Assembly (NCBI GenBank): GCA_035574155.1
Contig: DATLZD010000027.1
Coordinates: forward strand, 1-23,258
Direction of reading: 5' to 3'
DNA from: HRBIN24 sp035574155
GTDB taxonomy: Bacteria; Chloroflexota; Dehalococcoidia; SM23-28-2; HRBIN24
DNA: 23,258 nt
Part shown: positions 6,932 to 14,397 of the stretch, piece after piece
How positions within the stretch are numbered: the stretch's first letter is position 1
How the letters are laid out: each line of letters opens with the position of its first letter
Translations under genes and position numbers: made by a program
Notes under the pieces: model-generated
Told to the model about the DNA's origin: nothing
The model's database searches: none
The model's input: the letters and a program-made list of their open reading frames with translations, nothing else

Positions 6932-6973
6932 TGGGCCGGCGCGTCCGCGTCCGTTCCTCTGAGGTAGTGGGCC

Positions 6974-7711
6974 GTGGCCCGCAGAGCTGGCCCCCATCAC
7001 CCCATCGACCTCCCCTTGCAAGAGCGCTGGCGCCAGGTGCTGGAGGAGAGGCTCCGGCTCTGCCTTGCCCTGGCCGAGGCGGGCGTAACCATCGAGGACC
7101 CCCTCACGACCTACATCGGGACGGAGGTGCGCATCGGGTCCGGGACCGTCATCAGGCCCAATACCACCCTCAGCGGTCGCACCGTGGTGGGGCGCAGCTG
7201 CGAGATAGGCCCCAACGCTGTAGTGACGGACTCGACCATAGGCGACGGGTGCCGGGTGATAGCCTCGGTGGTGGAGGACTCGGTCCTCGAGGAGGGGGTA
7301 CAGGTGGGGCCCTTCGCCCACCTGCGGCAGGGCGCCCACCTGGGGCCGGGGGTCAGGGTGGGCAACTATGCGGAGGTGAAGGCCTCACGGCTGGGCCGCA
7401 ATACCCAGGTCAACCACTTCTGCTACGTGGGCGATGCCGAGGTGGGGGCCGAGGTGAACATCGGCGCCGGCACCGTCACCTGTAACTTCGACGGTCGGGA
7501 CAAGCACCGCACGGTCATCGAGGACGGGGCCTTCATCGGCAGCGGCACGATGCTGGTAGCCCCCGTGCGCATCGGGAGGGGTGCCGCCACAGGGGCCGGC
7601 TCGGTGGTCACCAGAGACGTGCCTGCGGGCGCGGTGGTGGCAGGAGTGCCAGCCCGTCCCCTGGAGAAGGGCGGCGCCAGGGACGAGAGTGGACACCAGC
7701 AGTTGGGCTAG
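6974..7711 (+). CDS. glmU: Stand-alone GlmU-type glucosamine-1-phosphate N-acetyltransferase domain
   Basis: A 245-residue left-handed beta-helix protein matching only the C-terminal half of bifunctional GlmU, which acetylates glucosamine-1-phosphate from acetyl-CoA on the way to UDP-GlcNAc. The N-terminal uridylyltransferase half (about 215 residues) is absent; the protein begins at the linker helix, just before AGVTIEDPLTTYIG. Catalytic and binding positions known for E. coli GlmU all appear at a constant offset of 215: Arg118, Lys136, His148, Tyr151, Asn162, Asn171, Lys177 and Ser190. The start is GTG 6974, with GAGG at 6961-6964 as a modest ribosome site; no upstream remnant of the missing domain is seen, so this does not look like a broken gene. 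It overlaps the CorC-like gene by 23 bases. A separate nucleotidyltransferase must exist elsewhere if this enzyme feeds UDP-GlcNAc synthesis. Confidence 0.88.
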   Translation: MARRAGPHHPIDLPLQERWRQVLEERLRLCLALAEAGVTIEDPLTTYIGTEVRIGSGTVIRPNTTLSGRTVVGRSCEIGPNAVVTDSTIGDGCRVIASVVEDSVLEEGVQVGPFAHLRQGAHLGPGVRVGNYAEVKASRLGRNTQVNHFCYVGDAEVGAEVNIGAGTVTCNFDGRDKHRTVIEDGAFIGSGTMLVAPVRIGRGAATGAGSVVTRDVPAGAVVAGVPARPLEKGGARDESGHQQLG

Positions 7712-8903
7712 CCTCCTTCTCTTCCTCTTCACGATAGCTCTCCTGGCCTTGGTGGCCCTGGCCGATGCCGGCCTTCAGCTGGGCCCCTGGGCGGCGACGG
7801 GTGGCGAGGGAAGGGAGCAACGGCGACACGACCCCTGGGCCTGGGAGGACGCCCGACTGGGCACCGCCCTGCTGGGCAGCGGACTGCTGCTGCCGTCGGC
7901 CCTGGCCGCCGCCCTGCTGCTGGAGAGCGCCACCGAGGAGGGCCCCCTGGCCTGGGCCGGTGGTGGCCTGATGGCCGCCACGGCATGGCTTACGGCCCAC
8001 GTTGGCGCCCGGCTGTCCCTGCCCCGTCTGCCGCGCTCCCGCTGGCTGCCCCTGGCCAGACTGGTCTGTCGCCTGGCCCGTCCCTTGGGACGCCTGCTGA
8101 CCTCCCCCTTGCGCGGGAACGCCGCCGGCAGGGGCGAGCAGGTGGTGCTGGAGGCGGTGGCCCGGCTGCTGGGCCATGAGCCGTCCCCGGCCCAGATGAC
8201 CATGATGCGCTCGGTGCTGGAGCTGGGCGAGACCACCGTCTGGGAGATCATGGTGCCTAGGGTGGACATCGTGGCAGTAGAGGCCGACGCCTCCTTCGAG
8301 GACGTGGCCCGCACCATGGTCCAGAAGGGGTTCAGCCGCTTGCCCGTATACGAGGACACCATCGACAACATCGTCGGCGTCGTCCACGCCCGCGATGTGC
8401 TGCGGGTCCTGGCCAACCACGTCCGCCCGCAGAGCGTGAGGGAGCTGCTGAGGCCGGCCTATTTCGTGCCCGACACCAAGCCCGTCCATGACCTGCTGGC
8501 CGAAATGCAGCGCCAGAGGGTCTCCATCGCCATCGTGGTGGACGAGTACGGCGGCACCGCCGGCCTGGTGACGGTGGAGGACATCGTCGAAGAGATAGTG
8601 GGCGAGCTGGCCGACGAGTTCGACACCTTCGAGGAGCCGGTGCAGAGGCTGGCCAACGGTGACGTGTTGCTGGACGCCCGTGTCACCGTGGACGCGCTGG
8701 AGGAGATGTTCGGCGTCCATCTGGAAAACGAGGACTACGACACGGTAGGGGGTTTCATCTACCACCACCTGGGCAAGGTGCCTAGCGTGGGCGACCAGAT
8801 CGAGGTGGACGGGCTGGTGCTGCGGGTCGTCTCCATGCTGGGGCGCAAGATAAAGCGCGTCCACGTCTCCCGTCGCCCTCCCTCCCAAGGGCAGCCGGAC
8901 TGA
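7689..8903 (+). CDS. CorC/HlyC-family membrane protein with CBS pair
   Basis: A 404-residue protein of the CNNM/CorC (hemolysin C-like) family, implicated in divalent metal (Mg2+, Co2+) transport. Three hydrophobic segments (about residues 9-26, 57-81, 87-106) form a short, diverged DUF21-like membrane domain, where usual members have about four. A CBS-domain pair follows (about 189-310): IMVPRVDIVAVEAD, GFSRLPVYED and VDEYGGTAGLVTVEDIVEEIVGE are hallmarks, and the second CBS site would bind an adenine nucleotide. A CorC_HlyC domain (about 322-397) ends it. The longest open frame starts at 7581, but that extension lies inside the glmU-like gene; GTG 7689 puts the first membrane segment at the N-terminus and gives a 23-base overlap, implying translational coupling. 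Confidence 0.88.
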   Translation: MDTSSWASLLLFLFTIALLALVALADAGLQLGPWAATGGEGREQRRHDPWAWEDARLGTALLGSGLLLPSALAAALLLESATEEGPLAWAGGGLMAATAWLTAHVGARLSLPRLPRSRWLPLARLVCRLARPLGRLLTSPLRGNAAGRGEQVVLEAVARLLGHEPSPAQMTMMRSVLELGETTVWEIMVPRVDIVAVEADASFEDVARTMVQKGFSRLPVYEDTIDNIVGVVHARDVLRVLANHVRPQSVRELLRPAYFVPDTKPVHDLLAEMQRQRVSIAIVVDEYGGTAGLVTVEDIVEEIVGELADEFDTFEEPVQRLANGDVLLDARVTVDALEEMFGVHLENEDYDTVGGFIYHHLGKVPSVGDQIEVDGLVLRVVSMLGRKIKRVHVSRRPPSQGQPD

Positions 8904-8953
8904 CCCATCCTGGCCGTTCCCTTCCAGGTCGCGTGCTAGAATGGTTGCCAGCC

Positions 8954-10060
8954 ATGCGGCCGGACCTGAAATACTGGGTGGCCTTCGGCCGGATAGCGGG
9001 CGTGGGCCGGGCGCGCCTCCAGGCCCTGGAGCGGCACTTCGGCGACCTGGAGGCGGCATGGCGGGCGCCGGCCTCCGAGCTGCTAGCGGCCGGCCTGGAC
9101 CAGCGGACCGTCAGCACCGTCGTCCAGCGTCGGGGCCGCATCTCGCCCGACGACGAGATGGAGCGCCTCCAACGCCTGGGGGTGCACGCCCTCACCTGGC
9201 ACGACCCCGCCTACCCACCCCTGTTGAAAGAGATATATGACCTGCCGCCCGTCCTCTACGTCCGCGGGCACCTGACGGCGGCGGACCAGACGGCCCTGGC
9301 CGTGGTGGGCACCCGCCGGCCCACGGCCTACGGGCGCCAGGCGGCCGAGGAGCTGACGTGGGGCCTGGCCCGGTCGGGCATCACCATCGTCAGCGGCCTG
9401 GCCCGCGGCATCGACGCCGTAGCCCACCGGGCGGCCATCGACGCTGGGGGACGCACCATAGCCGTCCTGGCCTGCGGCCTCGACCTGGTCTACCCGCCGG
9501 AACATGCCCGCCTGGCGCGGGAGGTCATGGAGCACGGCGCCCTGGTGAGCGACTACCCCCTCGGCACGACCCCGCGCGCCGACTACTTCCCCCGCCGCAA
9601 CCGGATCATGGCCGGCCTCGGTCTGGGGGTGTTGGTGGTGGAAGGGGACATGACCAGCGGCGCCCTCAACACCGCCCGCTGGGCCGTGGAGCAGGACAGG
9701 GAGGTGTTTGCCGTCCCCGGCAGCATCTTCTCGCCCCAGAGCCGCGGCCCCCACTGGCTGCTGCAGCAGGGGGCCAAGCTGGTACAGACGGTGGAGGACG
9801 TGCTGGAGGAACTGAACCTGACCATGGTGCCCCATCAGCCTCCCCTGCCGGCGCCCGGCCCCGACGGGGACACGGAAGCGACCGTCCTGCGTCATATGGG
9901 TAGGGAGCCACGCCATGTGGACGAGGTCTGCCGGCTGAGCGGCCTGCCCATAGCGACAGTGAGCAGCGCGTTGGCTATGCTGGAGCTGAAGGGGCTGGTG
10001 AAGCAGGTGGGCATCATGACCTACGTGCGCGCCCACACCCTGAGCGGGGGCGGACTCTAG
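8954..10060 (+). CDS. dprA: DNA processing protein DprA
   Basis: A 368-residue DprA/Smf protein, which loads RecA onto incoming single-stranded DNA during transformation. A helix-hairpin-helix-like start (GRIAGVGRARLQALERHFG) precedes the Rossmann-like core with VVGTRRPT from residue 117, SGLARGID from 147, and FPRRNRIMAG from 212 (the single-stranded-DNA-binding arginines). A winged-helix domain closes it (about 300-368). ATG 8954 gives the standard N-terminus; GTG 8933 would add seven residues. No Shine-Dalgarno sequence is clear for either, but TAGAAT at 8937-8942 could be a -10 box giving a nearly leaderless transcript. topA starts 2 bases after its stop. The dprA-topA-xerC order is the one known from Firmicutes, minus trmFO. 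Confidence 0.95.
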   Translation: MRPDLKYWVAFGRIAGVGRARLQALERHFGDLEAAWRAPASELLAAGLDQRTVSTVVQRRGRISPDDEMERLQRLGVHALTWHDPAYPPLLKEIYDLPPVLYVRGHLTAADQTALAVVGTRRPTAYGRQAAEELTWGLARSGITIVSGLARGIDAVAHRAAIDAGGRTIAVLACGLDLVYPPEHARLAREVMEHGALVSDYPLGTTPRADYFPRRNRIMAGLGLGVLVVEGDMTSGALNTARWAVEQDREVFAVPGSIFSPQSRGPHWLLQQGAKLVQTVEDVLEELNLTMVPHQPPLPAPGPDGDTEATVLRHMGREPRHVDEVCRLSGLPIATVSSALAMLELKGLVKQVGIMTYVRAHTLSGGGL

Positions 10061-10062
10061 CC

Positions 10063-12294
10063 ATGGCCCAGCGCAACGGCCACGACGTGGTGGTGGTCGA
10101 GTCGCCGGCCAAGGCCCGCACCATCGCCAACATACTGGGGAGGCAGTATAAGGTCCTGGCCTCCCTGGGCCACGTCCGTGACCTGCCCAAGCGGGAGTTG
10201 GGGGTGGACATCGAGGCCGGCTTCCAGCCCCGCTACGTGGTCATCCGCGACAAGGAGAAGGCCATACGCCAGATCCGCGAGGCGGCCCAGCAGGCGGGCA
10301 CCGTCTACCTGGCCACCGACCCCGATCGAGAGGGCGAGGCCATCGCCTGGCACCTGCTCCATGCCGCCGGCCTCCTGGGGCGTCCATACCGGCGCGTGGT
10401 GTTCCACGAAATAACTCCCCAGGCAGTCCGGGAGGCCTTCCGCAACCCCCGCGACATCGACATGCGCCTGGTGGAGGCCCAGCAGGCACGCCGCGTCCTG
10501 GACCGGCTACTGGGCTACAAGCTCAGCCCCTTCCTGTGGCGCAAGGTGAAGCGGGGCCTCTCGGCCGGCCGCGTGCAGTCGGTGGCCCTCCGCCTCCTGG
10601 TGGAGCGGGAACGGGAGATCGAGTCCTTCGTCCCGCGCGAATACTGGACCATCGAGGCCCTTCTGGCCAAAGACGGTGCCTCCTTCACGGCGCGGCTGGT
10701 GGGCTACCTGGGCCGCCGCCAGAAGCTGGAGATCCCCAACGAGGCCGAGGCCCAGCGCCTGGTGGCCCTCCTCCGCTCCTCCCACTACCGAGTGGAGGCA
10801 GTGGAGAGGAAGGAGCAGGCCAGGCGGCCGCCACCCCCCTTCATCACCAGCACCCTGCAACAAGAAGCGGCGCGGCGCCTGGGTTTCTCGGCCCAGAAGA
10901 CGATGGTCATCGCCCAGCAGCTCTACGAGGGGGTGCGGCTGGGAGCCCAGGGCGAAGTGGGCCTCATCACCTACATGCGCACCGACTCCACCCACCTGGC
11001 CGAGACGGCCCTCGAGGAGGTGCGGGACTACATCCGTCAGCAGATTGGGGCCGAGTTCCTGCCCCGCGCCCCCCGTCAATATAAGACCAAGGTGAAGAAC
11101 GCCCAGGAGGCCCATGAGGCCATTCGCCCCACCTCGGTACGCCGCGACCCCGAGTCGCTCCGCCCCTACCTTACCGACGACCAGCTGAAGCTCTACACCC
11201 TCATCTGGCAGCGGACCCTGGCCTGCCAGATAGCGGACGCCCGTTACGAGGCCCGCTCGGTGGAGATCGCCGCTCGCCCTTCCAGCGGCGAGCCACTCCT
11301 CTTGCGGGCCAGCAGCTCCGTCCTCCTTTTCCCTGGCTACCGTCAGCTATACATCGAGGGTAGCGACGATGAGGAGGACCAGGACGGGGCCGGGGCCATA
11401 CCGGAGCTCTCGCCAGGAGACGTGCTGGCCCTCCTCGACCTGACCCCGCGCCAGCACTTCACCGAGCCGCCGCGCCGCTACTCGGAGGCCTCCCTCATCA
11501 AGGCCCTGGAGGAGAAGGGCATCGGCCGGCCCAGCACCTACGCCGTCATCATCGCCACCCTCCTAGAGCGTGGCTATGTGGAGAGGGAGGGGCGCCAGCT
11601 ACGCCCCACCGACCTGGGGCGGCTGGTGAACGACCTGCTGGTCCAGCACTTCCCCGAGTTCGTGGATGTGGACTTCACCGCCGAGATGGAGGACAGGCTG
11701 GACGAGATCGCCCGCGGCGAGCGGCCCTGGCAGCCTGTGGTGCGGGAGTTCTACGCCCCGTTGGAACAGGCCCTGGCCAGGGCCGAGAAGGCCCCCAAGG
11801 CCACCGAGGCCACCGACCAGACCTGCGAGGTGTGTGGGCATCCCATGGTCATCCGTTGGGGGAGGCGGGGACGCTTTCTCTCCTGCTCCGGCTTCCCCGA
11901 ATGCAGGAATGCCCGCCCCTTGGAGGGAGAGGAACCGCCCCAGCCAGCGGAAGAGGCATGCCCCGAGTGCGGCGCGGCCATGGTGGTGAAGCGCAGCCGC
12001 TATGGGCCCTTCCTGGCCTGCTCCCGCTACCCGGCCTGTCGCGGCCGACGCCCCTACCTGGTCAGCACCGGTGCTGCCTGCCCCAAGTGTGGGGGCGACC
12101 TAGTGGAGCGCCGCAGCCGCCGTGGCCGCCCATTCTACGGCTGCTCTCGCTACCCCCAGTGCGATTTCGTGGTCTGGCGCCGCCCTCTGGCCACGCCCTG
12201 CCCCCAATGCAGGGGCCTGCTGGTGGCCGATGGCCGCGAGGGCGCCCGCTGCACCGCCTGCAGCTGGCGTGGCGCCGCCCCCGTGGCACCCTGA
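10063..12294 (+). CDS. topA: DNA topoisomerase I (type IA)
   Basis: A 743-residue type IA topoisomerase that relaxes negative supercoils through a 5'-phosphotyrosine. The Toprim domain shows Glu13 (VVVVESPAKA) and the acidic DPDREGE at 86-92. The active-site tyrosine is Tyr304 in ITYMRTDST. EEKGIGRPSTYA marks the domain behind it. From residue 588 the tail carries four cysteine-rich zinc ribbons: three of the C-x2-C...C-x5-C type, and a last shorter C-x2-C...C-x2-C unit. E. coli TopA has three canonical ribbons by comparison, so the tail is slightly enlarged. The gene starts 2 bases after dprA and is followed 12 bases later by xerC, so the three are probably transcribed together. No single residue needed for catalysis is missing. 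Confidence 0.97.
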   Translation: MAQRNGHDVVVVESPAKARTIANILGRQYKVLASLGHVRDLPKRELGVDIEAGFQPRYVVIRDKEKAIRQIREAAQQAGTVYLATDPDREGEAIAWHLLHAAGLLGRPYRRVVFHEITPQAVREAFRNPRDIDMRLVEAQQARRVLDRLLGYKLSPFLWRKVKRGLSAGRVQSVALRLLVEREREIESFVPREYWTIEALLAKDGASFTARLVGYLGRRQKLEIPNEAEAQRLVALLRSSHYRVEAVERKEQARRPPPPFITSTLQQEAARRLGFSAQKTMVIAQQLYEGVRLGAQGEVGLITYMRTDSTHLAETALEEVRDYIRQQIGAEFLPRAPRQYKTKVKNAQEAHEAIRPTSVRRDPESLRPYLTDDQLKLYTLIWQRTLACQIADARYEARSVEIAARPSSGEPLLLRASSSVLLFPGYRQLYIEGSDDEEDQDGAGAIPELSPGDVLALLDLTPRQHFTEPPRRYSEASLIKALEEKGIGRPSTYAVIIATLLERGYVEREGRQLRPTDLGRLVNDLLVQHFPEFVDVDFTAEMEDRLDEIARGERPWQPVVREFYAPLEQALARAEKAPKATEATDQTCEVCGHPMVIRWGRRGRFLSCSGFPECRNARPLEGEEPPQPAEEACPECGAAMVVKRSRYGPFLACSRYPACRGRRPYLVSTGAACPKCGGDLVERRSRRGRPFYGCSRYPQCDFVVWRRPLATPCPQCRGLLVADGREGARCTACSWRGAAPVAP

Positions 12295-12306
12295 GGTCAA
12301 GGCGCC

Positions 12307-13224
12307 ATGACCGACTGGCAATGGGCCGAGGCCTACCTGCGCCACCTGGCGTCCGAGCGGAACCTCTCGCCCTACACCGTCCGCAACTACCGCAACGACC
12401 TGGGCCACTTCTTCCAGTTCCTGGCACGGCAAGGGCTGGACCTCGCCTCCCTGACCCGTCAGGACTTCCGCCTCTACCTCTCGGAGCTGCACCAGCGGGG
12501 GACAGCGCCGGCCAGCGTGGCCCGCAAGGTCAGCACCGTCCGCTCGTTTTACCGCTTCCTGGTGCGGGAGGGGGCACTCCCCGCCAGTCCCTTGGAGCAG
12601 GTGCGGGGCCCCAAGCGGCCCCGACGTCTGCCCAGCTACCTCACCTACCAACACGTGGCAGCCCTCATCGAGGCAGCGGACGACGATTCCCCCCAGGGAC
12701 TGCGCGACCGCGCCCTGCTGGAGCTGGTGTACGCCGCCGGCGTGCGCCTTAGCGAGGCGGTGGGCCTGGACCTGGACGACGTGGACCTGGAGGAGGCCAC
12801 CGCCCGGGTACTGGGGAAGGGCGGCAAGGAGCGCATCGTCCTGCTGGGGGCACCGGCGGTGGCCGCCCTGCGCCGCTACCTGGCCGAGGGCCGCCCTACC
12901 CTAGCGCGGGACTCCCGCCAACGGGCCCTGTTTCTCAACCGGGACGGCCAGCGGCTCTCGGGACGCTGGGTCCAGGAGCTGGTCAAGAAGTATGCCCAGC
13001 GGGCCGGTATCGAGAAGCGCGTCTGGCCCCACCTATTGCGCCACAGCTTCGCCACTCACCTGCTGGACGGCGGCGCCGACCTGCGAGTAGTCCAGGAGCT
13101 TTTGGGACACGCCACCCCCACCAGCACCCAGGTATACCTGCACGTGACCCAGGAGCGACAGCGCCAGCGCTACCTAGATGCCTTCCGCCACCGTCGGGGC
13201 CGGCGGCCGACCGCCGAGAGCTGA
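12307..13224 (+). CDS. xerC: Tyrosine recombinase XerC/XerD type
   Basis: A 305-residue tyrosine recombinase that resolves chromosome dimers at dif. The N-terminal SAM-like DNA-binding domain (LSPYTVRNYRNDLGHF, residues 20-35) and full catalytic set are present: Arg147, Lys171, His242, Arg245, His268 and the nucleophile Tyr277. Length equals that of XerC/D (about 300), with no integrase-type arm-binding domain, and the neighbours are housekeeping genes (dprA, topA), so this is a chromosomal Xer rather than a phage integrase. ATG 12307 follows GAGG at 12293-12296, which overlaps the topA stop. Whether this is XerC, XerD or the only Xer protein cannot be decided here. The last 51 bases overlap the end of the convergent flavoprotein gene. 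Confidence 0.93.
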   Translation: MTDWQWAEAYLRHLASERNLSPYTVRNYRNDLGHFFQFLARQGLDLASLTRQDFRLYLSELHQRGTAPASVARKVSTVRSFYRFLVREGALPASPLEQVRGPKRPRRLPSYLTYQHVAALIEAADDDSPQGLRDRALLELVYAAGVRLSEAVGLDLDDVDLEEATARVLGKGGKERIVLLGAPAVAALRRYLAEGRPTLARDSRQRALFLNRDGQRLSGRWVQELVKKYAQRAGIEKRVWPHLLRHSFATHLLDGGADLRVVQELLGHATPTSTQVYLHVTQERQRQRYLDAFRHRRGRRPTAES

Positions 13225-14394
13225 GGCCACCCGCGCCTCCCTCCGCCTCCTCGCCATCTGCCCGAAGAACCGGAGCAGGGGCCGCAGCGGCCCTAGCATA
13301 CGCACCAGGCCCTGATAGGTCACCTCGCCTCGGATGAGGCGACAGAACAGGCGCCAGAAGTGCTCGCTGCGGGCGAGAAGGGCCACATAGGGCGGCGGCG
13401 CGAAGTGAAAGGCCTCGTGCAGGTCCCGCGACAGCTCCAGCTCGGGCCCGATGAGGCGACGGACGGCTTCCACGTAGGGCTGCAGGTCAGGCGACCGCCC
13501 CTCCAAGTAGGACATTAGGGCCTCGGCAGCCAGCCTGGCGCTGAGGAAGGCCATATGGATGCCCTCGCCCGAGAGGGGGTCCACCAGGCCAGCCGCGTCA
13601 CCCACCAGCAGCACCGGACCCCTGGCCAGGGGCGAGCCGGGACGCCGGAGGGGCAGGTGGTGCCCCCGCAGTCCCCAGAGGTTCGCGGGCGAAAGGCCGT
13701 AACGGTGGCACAGCGCCTCCAGCTTGGGCCGCAGGGTGGAGGCGGCATACTTCCAGGCGCCCACCCCCACGTTGAGGTGGTCCCCCTTGGGGAAGACCCA
13801 GCCATAGCCTCCGGCCAGGCCCCCAAGATCCAGGGCCACCAGCTCCCGCCACTCTTCCAGAACGGTATCGGGTGCGGAGGCGTTGCCCTCCAAGGCCACA
13901 GCCTCCTCGTAGGTATCGCGGGCTCCCAGCACCCGCGAGGCCAGGCCGTTGGCCCCGTCCGCTCCCACCACGGCGCCGGCCCGGTAGGCGGCGCGGGCGC
14001 TCCGCACCGTGACGCCGGTGCCGTCCGTCTCCAGCGCCAGGGCAGCCTCGCCATCGTGCAGGTCGGCGCCCGACTCTGCCGCCGCGCCGGCCAGGAACGC
14101 GTCCAGGCGGGCACGACGGGTCATATAGGTCAGGGGCAGCGGGTGCCAGCGGTCGAAGTGCGGGCCCAGCGCCAGGGAGAACCGCGCGCCGTAGACCGTC
14201 CGCTCCACCACCGGCGCGAGGTCCAGGGGTGCCCATGAGCTGGCCCGCAGGGTGACCCCGCCGCCGCAGGGCTTGTCCCTGGGCAGCCTGGCCCGTTCCA
14301 TGACCAGCACCCTCGCGCCTGCCCTGGCCAACAGCAGGGCGCAGGTCGAGCCGGCCGGGCCTGCCCCCAGGACGATCACGTCATAGTCCCTCAC
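13174..14394 (-). CDS. Geranylgeranyl-reductase-family FAD flavoprotein
   Basis: A 406-residue flavoprotein of the geranylgeranyl reductase (ChlP/GGR) superfamily. The dinucleotide motif VLGAGPAG lies at residues 8-15, the family-specific PRDKPCGGGVT near 39-49, and the second FAD motif VGDAAGLVDPLSGEGIHMA in the centre. Such enzymes saturate isoprenoid chains of lipids, quinones or pigments using reduced flavin. The target here is unknown; a menaquinone or isoprenoid-lipid side chain is the reasonable guess. It is the last gene of the minus-strand operon, starting 3 bases after the SGNH lipoprotein gene. Its final 51 bases overlap the 3' end of xerC on the other strand, so no conventional terminator can separate the two operons. 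Confidence 0.88.
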   Translation of the reverse strand: MRDYDVIVLGAGPAGSTCALLLARAGARVLVMERARLPRDKPCGGGVTLRASSWAPLDLAPVVERTVYGARFSLALGPHFDRWHPLPLTYMTRRARLDAFLAGAAAESGADLHDGEAALALETDGTGVTVRSARAAYRAGAVVGADGANGLASRVLGARDTYEEAVALEGNASAPDTVLEEWRELVALDLGGLAGGYGWVFPKGDHLNVGVGAWKYAASTLRPKLEALCHRYGLSPANLWGLRGHHLPLRRPGSPLARGPVLLVGDAAGLVDPLSGEGIHMAFLSARLAAEALMSYLEGRSPDLQPYVEAVRRLIGPELELSRDLHEAFHFAPPPYVALLARSEHFWRLFCRLIRGEVTYQGLVRMLGPLRPLLRFFGQMARRRREARVASALGGRPPAPTVAEGI

Positions 14395-14397
14395 GCT

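Noticed and set aside
7581..7688. 36-residue N-terminal extension of the CorC-like protein
   Set aside because: It overlaps the glmU-like gene in another frame, is unrelated to the family, and would place a basic segment before the first membrane helix.
12307..13224. Phage or genomic-island integrase
   Set aside because: Length and domain layout are those of a chromosomal Xer protein, the neighbours are dprA and topA, and no attachment-site repeats or tRNA lie nearby.
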